The notes under the pieces were generated by a model. That model saw nothing but the letters and a program-made list of their open reading frames with translations. It was not told where the DNA came from and searched no databases. Both the position numbers and the translations under genes were made by a program. Shown one piece after another: positions 22,401-32,538 of a stretch of DNA of 64,000 bases. Source of the DNA: Oegoconia quadripuncta (taxonomy: Eukaryota; Arthropoda; Insecta; Lepidoptera; Autostichidae). The stretch spans positions 23,713,885 through 23,777,884 of the forward strand of contig OX438751.1 of assembly GCA_949316235.1 (NCBI GenBank). The letters run 5' to 3'. The stretch's first letter is position 1. Each line of letters opens with the position of its first letter.

Positions 22401-24150
22401 TATAATTGAGTTCAAGAAAAATATTAAAGTTAGAAGCGAATTATATTCCACAAAAGAGTGTTAAAGAAAGCAAAGTATATTACCTATTAAATTCCCCGTA
22501 ATAAATACACCAAACAAACATTAATGAAACTCATTGTAACCGATATGTATAGCACTCATAACTCACATAAAGGAGCCTAACAAAAAGCAATCGCTAGAAT
22601 CTCTCTAATTATTATTCCTTAACCACATTTCAAATAATACAAACACTCGAAACACATTAACTTTGAAAACGTTGAAAAGAAAAACAAAATTAATGATTGC
22701 GACTAATTCGCAATAAAAATGCCACATGCGAGCGAATATGAGAAGAGGGGGACAATTATAACAAATTAATAACGCACACTACCCTTAAAACTCGAGTGGA
22801 GATTTGCATTCAATGGTATTCTCGCTTTTGTTGGTATTTTCTCACAAATACAAGCCAATACAGTCGGTAACACCAAAGGCATGAGATCCAAAACCCTCCA
22901 AACCACAGATGGGCGTTTGGACCGTTTCATAATCAAGACGCTCATGAAGGGTCATCTGCAATAAGCAAGACAATATAAATTTTACATCCACTCGCGTAAA
23001 GTTTGAAATGCTTTGTGCTCTAGTGTTGTACGAAATCACTTGAATATTAAAAGTCTTGGTAATTATTCAGGAATCCATCCATCATTAATCACACCCGAGG
23101 GTGGGTACAGGGAAACGTTGTAAAAATGATTGTTGAAAAGATAAATTACACAAGACACGGCGGGTGACAGTTATTCGCGGATCTCTGGCCACGTGTAAGT
23201 GTCCTGATTTTTTTATGTGTGACACATATTAACACACACAGATGGCTTCGCTTATTGTCGGTAAAATTTATGTATGACATAAATTGTGTCATTAGGAATT
23301 ACATTGTCGTGATCTTTATTTGTTTTGTCAATGATTATAGTAAATTCTACCGCAATATGACAATTGAAAATTAATGCTTTCAATCATTATTGATTATGTA
23401 GGAAAATACAATCACTAATTAAAGAAATACCATTTATCAATACAATATAAGTATACAAAGTTACTCATAACATAATAATATTATGTCCACAGGGTCAATT
23501 ATACTACACTTGTCCACAATCGCAAAATGAAGTCCGCAAAATTCATTCTGCGCCCACGAGAATAACCTTTCATCCTAAAACACCATTACAATGGTATAAA
23601 TAACCATTGAAACACCACTGAAAACCATTAACCCCGCGTGTAACTGTCAGAAAACTTTAACAATTAATACCAAAGGCAATAATAGAAACTATACTACAAT
23701 AGTCCGTATTACAAATTAATGTATTCATACGAGGTCAGTACCCGATAGAGACACTGCTTCAAACAATTCTAAACCCAATAGCGCTACTGATAATGTTAAA
23801 TTTACTCTTTAAGCTACGACTGCAAAAACTGAATCAAATACAATGAATTTTATGTCTGTAGCAGAGAATACACATTTGATTGTAACCGAATTTGTTAAGG
23901 GAAGTGAACAGAAGGTTTTTATCATTATAATTATACAGAGTACAATGACTATTGCTATTTTTATTGCGTCGAACTGCCAGGGATAATGCGATTGGAGACA
24001 GTTTAATCGCAATTTCAACAATGGTTTTTGTTGATCTGAATGGGTTAAGTGTTTGTGGTGAGTCTAATTGGTTTGGATTTTTAATTGAAATTTTATTGAG
24101 CTGATGTATTTTGTGGGTAATTTGATATTTATAATCTGCTGCATCACTTA
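19411..24150. other. Long repeat-poor desert (about 4.7 kb)
   Basis: No gene, RNA or recognisable repeat. Higher-complexity patches are 21420-21475 (GATTGCGATTGCAATCCATC), 22680-22800 and 23140-23260 (with CCACGTG E-box-like and GTGTGACACATATTAACACA). They are candidates for conserved non-coding DNA but cannot be proven from one sequence. Confidence 0.4.
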
Positions 24151-24159
24151 CTGGACGAA

Positions 24160-24400
24160 AGCACTCGTGGCGCAGTCCCATTCGCCATCCGTTTTCGATT
24201 AGCGAAGTTAAGCAGTGTCTGGCTCGGTCAGGCCTTGGATGGATTACCACTAGTGTCATTTTTAACCCCCGACGAAAAACGACGACTGTTATGTGTTTAA
24301 CAGCGTTGTGTATATATGTCCAGTCTTTGTCCGTTATCTCAATAATGCGAGATCCGACTTGAGTGCAGTTTTTTTTATAAAGAGAAAACACGGACAGATT
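24160..24400 (+). mobile_element. 5S rRNA-derived SINE-like sequence
   Basis: 24191-24250 aligns with the internal region of 5S rRNA: GATTAGCGAAGTTAAGCAGT, GGCTCGGTCAGGCCTTGGAT and GGATTACCAC correspond to the A-box, IE and C-box section of 5S genes. The 5' third is degenerate, and the 3' end runs into unrelated TTAACCCCCGACGAAAAACG sequence rather than a terminator. So it is a 5S-derived SINE3-type element or processed pseudogene, not a working gene. Confidence 0.65.
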
Positions 24401-25107
24401 CTTTAGCCGTGTTTGACAGAAATCGGTTACGCCGTGTCGACGATATTTAGATATTAATACACTTGGTTTGATTTATCTGGATGATACGCTTGTTTTGTCG
24501 GGGTTTTCTAAATTTTCAATATATTTAGTATACGAGTATTTCCATGCTTCGGGGGGCACGTTACAAAGTCGATCCTGGTTGTTGCATTCAGCAGTCTTTA
24601 GGCCAATTCGATAATATACGGAAGCGGCTTGTAATTACTGATTGTCAGGTGACTCCCTACTTATATGACACTGTATTTGTATTGTATTTAGATATGTAAG
24701 TAGGTATAAGTAGGTATATGTATTGTACATATAAGTATGTGTATACAAGTATTATATATTATATTACTATTATTAGGTATTTATTATTATTAAATCTGTA
24801 CACGTATGTATGTCTATCCACTTCAATTCTCACTTTTGTCACTCACGGTCTTGCTGGAAGAAATCTCTTTTCAGAGATAAGCTTGCACCTTTGTACATCC
24901 TCTTTATTGGTGTACTGTTTTTTATGATTAGTGTACAATAAACTATAAATAAATAGACACTGTCGGAACGCAAAGCTGTTGCTGCACAGACAAGGATAGC
25001 GTCAACCCTTCGACGGCTCGGCTTATTGGGTAAAGCCTTCAAATAGTAGAGGGTACGAATCTCGGTAAGTGTGATGAACCAACATTTAATCCCAAACTAT
25101 GTATACA
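24401..25107. other. Non-coding interval
   Basis: TA-rich at 24690-24830. 24955-25080 has a possible degenerate tRNA-like/SINE segment (ACGAATCTCGGTAAG...TGATGAACC), too poor to assign. Confidence 0.35.
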
Positions 25108-25338
25108 ATAATAAATAAAAATTTCGGACACTTACACCAATCATCTAGTCTCAAACTAAGCAAAGTATACTAAGTATACTAGATAACCGATAAACATACA
25201 TGAATATTAATATAAATATCCATGACTCAGGAATAATGTTCGTATTCATCACACAAACATTGTACATTGCGGAATTGGAACTCGCAACCGTTGGTTTTGC
25301 TGACAGGGCCACTATCCACTACACCAAACGGTCGTCAT
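25108..25338 (-). mobile_element. SINE-C
   Basis: Antisense copy. From the head: GACGACCGTTTGGTGTAGTG, GATAGTGGCCCTGTCAGC, the B-box region, TGTGTGATGAATACGAACAT, then the 3' part with CTAGATGATTGGTGTAAGTG. tRNA-derived; the fullest sense copy is at 51811-52060. Confidence 0.85.
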
Positions 25339-25499
25339 ACTGTCTTAGCATGAATATTAATGGATATTATATCTAATGACTGTGCGGTAAATTGTATTGA
25401 AGTATTACTTAATATTAAATATTACTTGACAATGGTTGTCAATCAAACAAATAAGTGCTTTATGCATAAAGTTTGAAGAGCGCTGATCTCCATCATTTA

Positions 25500-25644
25500 A
25501 ACCGCTTCCATGGCCAAATGTAAACAACACAGATTTACGAATCGGAGGTCGCGGGTTAGATCCCCAGCGGGTACATGTTCGATTGGTAGGACATTTTAAA
25601 ATGTCCGCCTGGCTAGCTACCACCATCTTATCTAAGGCTGCCGC
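25500..25644 (+). mobile_element. SINE-A 5' half
   Basis: Head and B box (GGGTTAGATCCCCAGCGGG) through TAGCTACCACCATCTTATCT, then cut. Immediately followed by an antisense SINE-A, making an inverted pair. Confidence 0.85.
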
Positions 25645-25649
25645 GTTAA

Positions 25650-25935
25650 GTGAAGTATGTTAAGTGAAGATGAGGTCGAAGGTGGAAGCGTACTGACTCG
25701 GAAACCCCAACACATTTGGGGGCCTGGCTATCTTATCTCTGACAACCGGAACACAACAATGCTATTAACATTGCTGCTTGGCGGCAGATTTAGATAAGAA
25801 GGTGGTAGCTAGCCAGGCTGACATTTAAAATGCCCTACCACCAACCAAACCGAGTACTTAAACATGTACCCCGCAGGGGATCGAATCTCCGATTCGTAAA
25901 ACCAATGTTGTTTACTTTGAGCCACGGAGGCGGTT
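25650..25935 (-). mobile_element. SINE-A antisense copy
   Basis: Complete from GATGAGGTCGAAGGTGG to the head AGCCACGGAGGCGGTTAAT, with the TTGCTGCTTGGCGGC body. Complementary to much of 25500-25644. Confidence 0.88.
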
Positions 25936-26235
25936 AATATAAAGATACGTAGTGTTTCTAAGTTGTGGAGCGCAATAACAGTATATTCGTAACTTTATCA
26001 TAAGTTGGATATAGTTATTCGCTTTGATTTGTAGGTATGCTATAGATATGGTTGAGAGAACAAATCTTTTTCGTTCTTAGTAAATAAAACAGCACGAGCC
26101 CTTAGAATCCTCGTGAATTTTAGCACTGCTGAGAATACAATAAAAAATACAAATACAATAAAAAAAATTGCCGTAACCAAAACCAATTTTTTTTTGTCTG
26201 TACTCACAATCTATCTATTACTTAGCCTGTACTAT

Positions 26236-26392
26236 GTGGAGGGATACAGAGGTAGAGGAAGACCGAAGAAGGTAGACTGCGTGAGGAATCATATGTTTGT
26301 GATAGGGGTGGAGGTGATAGCTTATAGAGGAGAGCGGAATAGGCCGACATGTTGTGCCGACCCCACCTAGAGTGGGATAACGGCAGGATAAT
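26236..26392 (+). mobile_element. RTE-like LINE C-terminus, decayed copy
   Basis: VEGYRGRGRPKKV, DCVRNHMFV and TCCADPT to a stop at 26368-26370, then AGTGGGATAACGGCAGG. It parallels 253-592 but lacks the Trp-Leu between KKV and DCV. Confidence 0.85.
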
Positions 26393-26660
26393 GGTGATAT
26401 TACTTAGCCTATACTAATATGGTCACGATTTTTAGTCTCCTTATCCGTCACCCACGGGAATAGACGAGTTATTCTATTCTACATTGCTGGGAACTTGGAT
26501 GTTGTATTTCCTTTTCAGATTAAAAAAATCTCTTTTTTTAACCTGAAAGGTCTGAAGTATTATGAAAATGATCTAGTTTTGTATTTAGAAAAGATGGTAT
26601 GGCGTCCTCGAATATAGGGGCACTAGCAAGGTAAGCGTGTTACGTGTGAGAACAGAAATA

Positions 26661-26999
26661 TTAGGTGTTAAGAGCATTGAATCTGTTAATTATGTCCGTC
26701 TCCTCGTCAGTGTTTATCGTGTCTGAAATAAAGATCTCACACTTATTATAATTAAGAGCAAGACCTATATCTGAGAAACGACTCATAATATTTTGCAAGT
26801 CGCTTAAAACACTTGACGCTTCTCGTGCAAGGGTACCATCGTCCAAATACCAAACATTAAATGCTGAGGTTAAACCGGAAATTATGGGGTTGATGGCCAA
26901 ACTGAAAATAACTGGCCCAAGCGGGTCTCCTTGTTGGCAGCCTACGCTGGAAGAAATTTCATTATCGCCAAACATCAATTTTGAGGGTTTGATATTCAT
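26661..26999 (-). mobile_element. Reverse transcriptase fragment (palm motifs GCQQGDPLGP and YLDDG)
   Basis: A 112-residue minus-strand ORF reading MFGDNEISSSVGCQQGDPL, GPVIFSLAINP, then VWYLDDGTLAREAS, followed by LNYNKCEIF. QQGDPLGP and the Y-x-DD-type YLDDG are RT catalytic-palm motifs B and C, and LNxxKCE is the D-like motif. The YLDDGT class of RT is widespread in metazoan repeats. The fragment at 45579-45830 carries a C-terminal tail that I associate with the same protein class. Fingers, thumb and any endonuclease are missing. Confidence 0.8.
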
Positions 27000-27699
27000 G
27001 ATATACCTCGCAAATCACGTACGAACCAAATTGATATTTACCTTTCGCTAACGAGGGAAAGGAGAGAAAACTGAGAAATCGATCGCATTAAATTCAAAGC
27101 GCGACTCCTCGAAATAAGGGTTTCCGTGTAGAAAAATACACAATGTAACGTATACCTTATTTGTATATGGTTATTGAATAGCTACTTATTTTCTCCTTTT
27201 ACGATTCTGAACGTATTCCAGGGAAGGGGACTTAATCCGCTACACACGGGACGAAGAAAATTGAGGCATAGTACTTTGATATTTTTATATTTCTTTCAAA
27301 TAATATTAACACATTGGCTGCGGTGATTGAACAAGTGAACTCACTAAATCCTCTCTGCTGCCATGAGATAAATTTCAATGACAAAAACAATTTGACAATT
27401 TGAAAATATGTAATTCACCTTACACGTCCTTCCACTGAGGTTAAGTTGAGCTGTTCAGGTATAGGAGATAACATAGAAATCCAGAATATATACTTACACC
27501 CGAAAAACATTACCCTCCATTCTGGGGCAGTCATGCTTATATCGTGTACAACAAAATCATTTGACAGATCGCGGACGACAGCATAGCGACTGTGAGGTTT
27601 TTTGTGGGCTAATTTAATTTGATTGCTTGAACAATGATGTGGACTGTATGGAGAGTTGAATGTGGTGATGATGGAAGGCACGTCAAACCAGCACTATAC
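27000..27699. other. Non-coding interval
   Basis: Possible upstream remains of the RT element near 27000-27060, otherwise nothing recognisable. Confidence 0.35.
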
Positions 27700-27985
27700 C
27701 CAGAAGGTAGTATGCTACCATACTAAGGTTCGAATCCCGCTAACGATGAATACGGACATGTATACCCGAGTTATGATTGAGTGTAAATCATAGTTGCGAA
27801 GTTCACACTGCGATGTACGTTACTGCGAAAGTACGTTGTGTTTTCAATTATATTTATTTACAAAAAATATATCAGTGCAATCTATCAACCATCCGGCATG
27901 TATAATACTCGTACAAGCCTAGTTACTTAAAACTATGTGACACTGTGTGCAAGTGCAAAGATATTTATATATTCCCAAGTCATGC
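27700..27985 (+). mobile_element. SINE-B, diverged
   Basis: Head AGGTTCGAATCCCGCTAACG (B box), GATGAATACGGACATGTATA, ACCCGAGTTATGAT, then after an insertion the 3' part TATTTATTTAC, CAACCATCCGGCATG and GTGTGCAAGTGCAAAGATA. Confidence 0.75.
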
Positions 27986-28209
27986 ATGATAATTAATGTA
28001 TGTATTGGTATAAATTGTATGGATATATTTTATTTGTTCAGATTATTTAGTTAATATTGTTTCTCATCACATATAATACTTATTAAAGTTTTGCATACCT
28101 ATAAGATAACACTTTTTGAATTCAATATGTAGAACTTTCAGATGTACTCAACAATTAGGAAATTATTTGTGCTAACCCACTTAATTACTCATATTGAATT
28201 CCGTGATGA

Positions 28210-28335
28210 TAGGTTTGCGTGGAAGAGATCGCTGTACGTGATAAGGCCGCCTAATTTGTAGTTTCTATAAGATATTTAAATGTACCTTCCTTATTTAAAC
28301 AATAATGCGTATTTGATTGATTGATTGGTTGATAA
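28210..28335 (+). mobile_element. LINE 3' end with TGAT-type tail
   Basis: GTGGAAGAGATCGCTGTACG, ATAAGGCCGCCTAATTTG, ACCTTCCTTATTTAAACAAT, ending in a TTGATTGATTGATTGG run. Same family as 7880-7952 on the opposite strand. Confidence 0.7.
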
Positions 28336-29191
28336 TTAAGACTAGATAATTGGAGTACCTATATGTCCACATTATTAATTTATCAATCAATCAAACTAAA
28401 TACTGTTTAGTAATAAACTCAAATTAACGTAAATATATGACCAAATAAACACAAATTTCAAGACCACAAATAAAGCAGCAAATCCAATATTTTGGAGTAA
28501 TCGCATCGTTAACTTCCACGTTTGACCTGTGACCCTAAACATAAATTACTAATTCAGACGAGGTGGATTATGGCCAATACTCTTTCCTGGTAGAGAAGGC
28601 CGTGGTAATGAGAATATAAGGCTTTAACATACATTCATTTAAATAGAATAGTAATAAAAAAATCTCCTATTAACGTAAATAAATGACCAAATAAACACAA
28701 ATTGCAAGACCACAGATAAAGCACATAAAAGATCCAAGGCAATGCATTTGAACATTTACAAAGAATAAACACAATGGGCTACCTATTCTGAATTGCTTAA
28801 CTAACTATTTAAGCAACAGTTTGGCTTTAATTAAACCTGACAACTGCATTGTGATATTATAGGAATATCATTTATCACTCTCAAACTTTGAACCGTTCGA
28901 GTGAGAAATTTTTAGTCACGATTTTAAGCTGGGTCCATATTAGGGGTATTGTGAGATCCCTTAATGTGATCCCGACATACTCTTCATGTATCATACAACT
29001 ACTTGTAGCCCTGGGACTTGATCACGTAAGTCAGGTGTATTCGAACAAACTGGATTCGAACCTTGTTCAATGAATTGCAGTTCTATAACATAATGGAAGT
29101 TAAACATGTTTTCTAAAAGTACGTTTAAGTTGTAAGCGTGGTGTTACGAGTATTTGAGTGTGGTTTTTTTAATATTAATGGCTAAACGATG
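28336..29191. other. AT-rich non-coding interval with a short internal duplication
   Basis: TATGACCAAATAAACACAAATT near 28436 and AATGACCAAATAAACACAAA near 28681 lie in similar surroundings (ACCACARATAAAGCA follows both), suggesting two copies of an unassigned unit. No gene. Confidence 0.45.
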
Positions 29192-29449
29192 GGTCAAAGT
29201 CAAAGCCAAAGTCAAAAATGCTTTATTTTGTAGGTACACAGAGTACACTTAAAATAGTCAATTTTACATTTTTTAAGCTACTGCTTGTTCAAAATGCAAT
29301 TTTCCCCTGAAAAGAACAAGTAAGAAACTTGATGGGTTGCTCTTTTAAAATCAGGCTTTAATTTTAAATCAAAGTTTTTATATTACAAAAAGGTTTTTAT
29401 ATTTCATTATTAATTGTGAAACAGCCTGGCAAAATCAAAAAAAATTGTA
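29192..29449 (-). mobile_element. CR1-like LINE 3' end, copy 1
   Basis: Starts (in plus orientation) GTCAAAGCCAAAGTCAAAAA, then GTAGGTACACAGAGTACAC and the conserved GAACAAGTAAGAAACTTGAT block. The antisense of the 9228-type 3' terminus. Confidence 0.85.
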
Positions 29450-29700
29450 GGTACACAGGGTACATTTAAAATAGTCAATTTTACATTTTTTAATCTACGC
29501 TTGTCCAAAAGGCAATTTTCCCCTGAGAAGAACAAGCAAGAAACTCGAGAGGTTGCTCTTTTAAAAAAAAAGGTTTTTCACATTACAAAATTATTAATTA
29601 TTATTTTATATTATAATATTTCATTATTAATTGTGAAATAGCCTGGTTATGCAAACGGGCTGTTTATGTCCATGAATGTTTATCATCTAAATAATCCGAT
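29450..29700 (-). mobile_element. CR1-like LINE 3' end, copy 2 (same orientation)
   Basis: A second antisense 3' UTR follows in tandem: GTAGGTACACAGGGTACAT, GAACAAGCAAGAAACTCGAG and AAATAGCCTGGTTATGC. It lacks the TTTGAC tail and has an AT-rich insertion near 29585-29620. Confidence 0.8.
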
Positions 29701-29930
29701 ATTTTATAATATGCTTGTTTTATAGTAATTTCGCTAATGGGAAACGAATAAAGAATGCGACTGCGCTACGAGTGTTGTTAAAACATGAAGTCTTAGCCTT
29801 ATATTGAAGATGATGAAACGTAGCAGCACGGAATAAAACTAACCAATCAAAGCTTTTTGTTTTGATATAAATAGCATATTAACAGTTTGTTAAGACTCGT
29901 GATAGGATAGACATTTGAGAAGCGATTAGC

Positions 29931-30205
29931 CTTCCTCTTTTATGGAACAATGGGTAAGTGTTTAACCTCAATCACACCATGGGCCTATTGCCATTTCTTA
30001 TATAATTTTATAACCTTACTAGCTTCCCGCCCGCGGCGTCGCCTGCGTTGAATAATTTTATCCTTCCTTCCTTCCTCTTTTATGGAACAATGGGTAAGTG
30101 TTTAACCACAATCACACCATGGGCCTATTGCCATTTCTTATATATAATTTTATAACCTTACTAGCTTCCCGCCCGCGGCGTCGCCTGCGTTGAATAATTT
30201 TATCG
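29931..30205 (+). repeat. 140-bp tandem duplication
   Basis: 29931-30070 and 30071-30205 are nearly identical, each starting CTTCCTCTTTTATGGAACAA and ending with the repeat-H segment CCCGCCCGCGGCGTCGCCTG. Differences are one base (CCTCAATC/CCACAATC) and a 4-bp ATAT insertion. Confidence 0.95.
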
Positions 30206-30243
30206 CGGAAATTTGTTTATCACGTGGGAACTACTCACTTTAT

Positions 30244-30574
30244 CAATACAATACAATACAATGCAATGCAATGCAATACCATGCAATGCCATGCAATGCA
30301 ATGCCATGCAATGCCATGCAATGCCATGCAATGCAATGCAATGCAATGCAATGCAATGCAATGCAATACCATGCAATGCCATGCAATGCAATGCAATGCA
30401 ATGCAATGCAATGCAATACAATACAATACAATACAATGCAATGCAATGCAATGCAATGCAATGCAATGCAATGCAATGCAATGCAATGCAATGCAATGCA
30501 ATGCAATGCAATGCAATGCAATGCAATGCAATGCAATGTAATGCAATGCAATGCAATACAATACAATACAATAC
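30244..30574. repeat. 331-bp AATGC/AATAC pentanucleotide microsatellite
   Basis: About 66 tandem pentamers. AATAC units cap both ends and form a block near 30415-30436; AATGC fills the rest, with interspersed CATGC variants in the first half. All six frames stay open across it, so the long ORFs here are artefacts. Confidence 0.97.
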
Positions 30575-31304
30575 GTTTTTCGTTGTTTCGTGCCGAAACC
30601 ACACGGCACTGCGGAAATTGTACTTAACACATAGGTTACAGTAGAGTTCACACATAAACTTACTGTAAAATGGTGTGGTTCGCTAGGACTCGCGGGTAAA
30701 TGCTAGTCTATCCCCACATTTATAATAGCCCAAGAGCAAGATTTCAATCATTCCCCATTCCTACCTGCACGTACACAATTCTATTGCCTCCGGACGCGAA
30801 TCGAACCTCATACCTACTGAATGAAATACATCTAAATAAATAACACGGACTTCTCATTGTGGCACCGTCTCCATACAAAATATATTTCTCCCGGACAATG
30901 GTGGCACTCGGAGTGGGAAAAATGGGGCATACTCGAATGGAAAAATACTCCAATGTAGCCAACACTCGAAGCTATAATTCGAACGGGTTGGTTTGAAATT
31001 TAAATATACTTATTATATTTTTTAGCGCAAAAAGACGGATCTTTATATTTTTAAAAGCTTTGTATGTAGCTATTTAGCGCTAAAACGGCTGAATAGATTA
31101 AAGGGGACTTACATTTTCGATTGATGGCGTTTACTAGATGGTTGTTTGATGCAAATCTGTTCAGCCGATTCGCAGATATTTAAATTTTAACAGTTTCTTT
31201 GTATTCCTGGATACTACTTTCATATTTACTTTAATATTTAGGGGTGTTCTAAATTTGTACTTTTTGTTTTAATTCTATTTAGTACTATTTAGTAATAATG
31301 TAGT
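30575..31304. other. Non-coding interval
   Basis: CGTGCCGAAACCACACGGCAC follows the microsatellite and resembles sequence near 38477-38501. Otherwise unassigned. Confidence 0.4.
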
Positions 31305-31652
31305 AAACAACATAGGGTTTACGAATCGGAGGTCGCGGGTTCGATCCTTCGATCATTGATTCTCACGAGGTTTTTATAGTGATTAGATGAAACTATATTT
31401 CATCCTGCTTGAAGCTTTTCGGTTGGTCGTAGGGCATTTTAAATGTCCGCCTGGCTAGCTACAAACCATCTCATCTAAATCTGCCGCCAAGGAGCAATGT
31501 TAATAGCATTGTTGTGTTCCGGTTGTCAGAGATAAGATAGCCAGTCCTCCAAATGGGTTTCTGGATCAGTACGCTTCCACCTTCGACCTCATCTTCACTT
31601 AACATCAGGTCTGATTGAGTTCAAGTACCTACCCGTTGTACATAAAAAAAAA
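31305..31652 (+). mobile_element. SINE-A with an internal insertion
   Basis: GGAGGTCGCGGGTTCGATCC, then about 75 bp of foreign sequence (31352-31425), then TCGTAGGGCATTTTAAATGT and the rest to an A-tail near 31645. Confidence 0.85.
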
Positions 31653-31675
31653 CTCACCGAACACTCAACATACGC

Positions 31676-31880
31676 ATATTATCCCAACTAATGTTATAAA
31701 TGCGAAAGTTTGTGTGTGTGTAGGTATGTCTGTACGTATGTTTGTTACCTCTTCACGCCTATACCGCTGGACGGATTTGGATGAAATTTGGTTGATGAAC
31801 AGATGAGGACCTGGATTAACATATAGGATAATTTTTTGCTGAACCGATTTTGATGAAATCTTCAACGCGAACGAAGTTAG
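31676..31880 (+). repeat. Dispersed repeat with ATAAATGCGAAAGTTTGTG
   Basis: ATGTTATAAATGCGAAAGTT, CTGTACGTATGTTTGTTACC, GCTGGACGGATTTGGATGA and ACGCGAACGAAGTTAG. This unit is common in lepidopteran genomes and related to the ends of repeat-H (e.g. CTTTCGCATTTATAACACTA at 40709-40728). Confidence 0.65.
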
Positions 31881-32343
31881 TATGTAATATACATTTCTAT
31901 TTATTTAGAAGTTTAAATTTAATTGACTTTCCAAGAGACAAATCAACTTGAACAAAGAACGTACCAAAACCATTTAAAGACCTTAACTCCTAACAATGAC
32001 CTATGAAACTAATAATTAATTCAAAAGTCGTTGAATTCCTTCAAAGATGAGGCTATAAAACCAACGGGAGGATGCAATATCGTCAAGATATAATACCAGG
32101 ATCCCGATTCTCAACTTTTCACTGTGGAGAGAGGTTGGCATATCTATCTCTTTCACACTTATAAACGTGTGCAAAAGTGACAAACCGTCTATCGATAGTG
32201 AAATATCGAATGAGCTGTGCATGTTTCGGCCGCGGTCCAGATGCACCTTGAACTATTGTATAAAATTGACATTACGTGTAATTCAAGGTACAATGGTTTA
32301 ACCAACTAATACTTTGTAAATTGACAATTGCTCTCTCCCTTAT
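31881..32343. other. Non-coding interval
   Basis: No supported feature. Confidence 0.4.
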
Positions 32344-32481
32344 AGAAGAAATGCCGTGTCGTATCAGGAAGTCAATGAAAAGGTGGAAAGTAAGTCTCTT
32401 AAATAGTAAGAGCTATGCTCTTGTCGGTGGAGTCCTTTCCACCTTTTCTTTGACTTCCTGATACGACACGGCATTTCTTCT
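32344..32481. repeat. 47-bp-arm hairpin (GTGTCGTATCAG family)
   Basis: Arms 32344-32390 and 32435-32481 are reverse complements with one mismatch around a 44-nt loop. Each arm contains GTGTCGTATCAGGAAGTCAA, and the loop has CTTGTCGGTGGAGTC. First unit of the nested palindrome cluster. Confidence 0.95.
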
Positions 32482-32538
32482 AGGTTTGTGTACCAATTAT
32501 TACAGACTAAAGACACAATAAACAGACATATAGTATTT

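Noticed and set aside
24191..24250. Functional 5S rRNA gene
   Set aside because: Only the internal part matches, the 5' third is degenerate and no T-run terminator follows at the right length.
23834..24391. 185-codon minus-strand ORF
   Set aside because: Its start is not an ATG-led domain and it covers the 5S-derived repeat and AT-rich DNA; no motif or composition typical of a protein.
30190..30655. Several overlapping ORFs of 105-151 codons on both strands with MQCNA or CIALH repeats
   Set aside because: They are read-through of the pentanucleotide microsatellite, which lacks stop codons in all frames.
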